Origin: CAVWUA01 sp963758025
GTDB taxonomy: Bacteria; Planctomycetota; Planctomycetia; Isosphaerales; Isosphaeraceae
Assembly: GCA_963758025.1 (NCBI GenBank)
Contig: CAVWUA010000016.1
Span: forward strand, 399,949 to 463,948
DNA: 64,000 bases
Direction: 5' to 3'
Below the pieces are notes generated by a model, which did not search any database, was not told the origin of the DNA, and saw only the letters and a list, made by a program, of their open reading frames with translations. The position numbers and the translations under genes are program-made. This document shows positions 62,897-64,000 of the stretch, in pieces (the first letter of the stretch is position 1; each line of letters opens with the position of its first letter).

Positions 62897-63727
62897 TCAA
62901 ACTGGCTGGCTGCGTCGCCGATAGAGGGCAATGCCCGCCAAAGGCAACGTAGGTGGCCGAGAGTCAGTGCCAGAGTGCCTGGTTCGGGAACGGCGGGGAT
63001 GAGCGTGGCGGTGCCACCACCGGTTGCCAGCACAGTGTGACTCGTGATGTGGTGGGGACATTGAACGTCGCCGTCATTGTGTAAGGCACCGAGCCCACGG
63101 GAATGGTGATCAGGTCCGGGGGGTGGGTTATGGCGATGGAACCGGGGGCCGACACCGGACCGAAGGCAATCCGAGGGCCGGATGAATTCCAGCGGCGGTG
63201 GGTAAGTCCAACGTTCCCTTGTACTCCGGCCCTTCGGTGAGGGTGCCACTCGTCGAGTTTTGGAAAACCAGATCCGGAGGAGAAATAGGTAATTGTATAG
63301 CCGGGTTGCCACGGTTTCGAGTACGAACCTTCTGGCGGCTACGGAGTTGTTTGTGACCGAATTGTAGTTCGAGGCCTCTGACATAGACGAGGGCGGCGCT
63401 GCCGGGGTTGTTGTGGTAGGCGGCTTGTGCCGAAAGAGACCTGAACGCTATGCTGTCTGAGTCTCTTGCGAAGCCTGAGGATGGAACCCGCTGTTGTGGA
63501 TGTGGGATCGACCAGCCAGAGCCCCGGTCCTGACATCGAGGGTATCGACTGGGTGGCAACGTTCATTGTGGCTGTTGACGAACTGAGCAGAGTGTTGCTC
63601 GTATTATAGACGCTAACCCTGTACGTGAGAGTGAGGGCTGCTTGTGCTCGCGGCGCCTTTTCGCCCCAATGTGATGGCGCAAGTCGCGATTATCGCGACG
63701 GTCAATGATGCGAAAAATCTTCATCAT
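62897..63727 (-). CDS. PEP-CTERM sorted secreted protein, several frameshifts
   Basis: Start at ATG 63727 (AGGAGG 8 bases upstream). Signal peptide pieces: MMKIF and, after a break, ASLTVAIIATCAITLG. The mature part is Thr/Ser/Asn-rich: ALTLTYRVSVYNTSNTLLSS, STATMNVATQSIPSMSGPGL, LSAQAAYHNNPGSAALVYVR. The C-terminus is a classic exosortase signal: VPEPGTLALTL, then after a break LPLAGIALYRRRSQPV with TGA at 62897. Several one-base breaks occur. Expected to be exported and processed by an exosortase, and to be part of the cell surface or extracellular matrix. Confidence 0.7.
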
Positions 63728-64000
63728 CTGTCGTGCCTCCTAATGGAACGGGGTCTGTAATCGCAACTGATCTGTGAGTATGAACTCTGCGGGGGTTTTC
63801 CGAAAGTCGCGGGATGCATCACACCGATCAATGCTCTTGTAAACTAGAAACTGATAAGCTATCTCGCCTTTTTCCTCCTTTCTGAGGATACAAGATAACT
63901 CGTTAGTGTACTGATCTAAGAGTCAAGGCTCAATCGCGGAGGATATGACCTTTTATGCTGTATCAGGTACCACGTGGGGTTTCGGGGCGTTCACGATCCG
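63728..64000. other. right-edge region upstream of the PEP-CTERM gene
   Basis: 273 bases, AT-richer than average, holding the probable promoter of the PEP-CTERM gene. No protein-like frame or hairpin of note was found. Confidence 0.4.

Overview
The window looks like chromosomal DNA of a GC-rich planctomycete, most likely in or near the Isosphaerales. The support is inference from gene content: secreted Tyr/Pro-rich proteins, DUF1573, DUF58 and Bat-type proteins, a PEP-CTERM tail, an ebo-type gene group, ISKra4-like transposases and GC-rich codon use. No rRNA, tRNA or CRISPR array was recognised.

Layout. 0-7 kb: small secreted proteins, two STAS proteins followed by a metallo-beta-lactamase-fold hydrolase, an XRE regulator, a dienelactone-hydrolase-like enzyme and an anchored unknown protein. 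7.2-12.5 kb: an ebo-like cluster (TIM-barrel isomerase, unknown protein, UbiA prenyltransferase, an EboF-like phosphodiesterase relative that seems to lack its catalytic residues, and an EboB/TatD-like hydrolase). 12.9-16.7 kb: DUF1573 protein, unknown protein, TPR-thioredoxin protein. 16.9-18.6 kb: purE-purK. 18.7-22.8 kb: a Bat operon (BatA, a BatB-TPR fusion, BatD). 23.0-24.3 kb: DEAD-box helicase. 24.4-27.7 kb: two adjacent insertion sequences. 27.8-32.4 kb: small conserved proteins, an ECF sigma/anti-sigma pair and a large secreted protein. 32.5-37.6 kb: queF, a SAM hydrolase and bioA-membrane protein-bioD, followed closely by a zinc-ribbon membrane protein. 37.7-41.6 kb: endonuclease/exonuclease/phosphatase protein, DUF58 group and Uma2 protein. 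41.7-50.2 kb: a minus-strand alpha-glucan/galactose group (GH57, BON protein, galT, second GH57, glgA). 50.6-58.6 kb: GT87-like protein, Rad52-like protein, coiled-coil pair, lnt, moeA, alpha/beta hydrolase. 58.8-60.8 kb: a chromosomal integron with intI, an attI-like site, a Cys-rich cassette, an attC site, a DUF6868 cassette and a decayed second attC. 60.8-64 kb: IS630 and IS5 sequences and a PEP-CTERM gene.

A feature of the whole window is that many single-copy housekeeping genes (purK, lnt, moeA, galT, glgA, the helicase, the Bat genes, intI) are split between reading frames by one-base indels while their protein similarity continues across the breaks. This is best explained by uncorrected sequencing indels, so the coordinates given for such genes are the span of the intact gene and not of one open frame. 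The frameshift-dense stretches are about 17.4-24.0, 26.5-27.7, 45.7-50.2, 54.3-60.1 and 61.4-63.7 kb.

The most interesting items are the planctomycete integron with its unusual cassettes and the ebo-like cluster with an apparently catalytically dead member.
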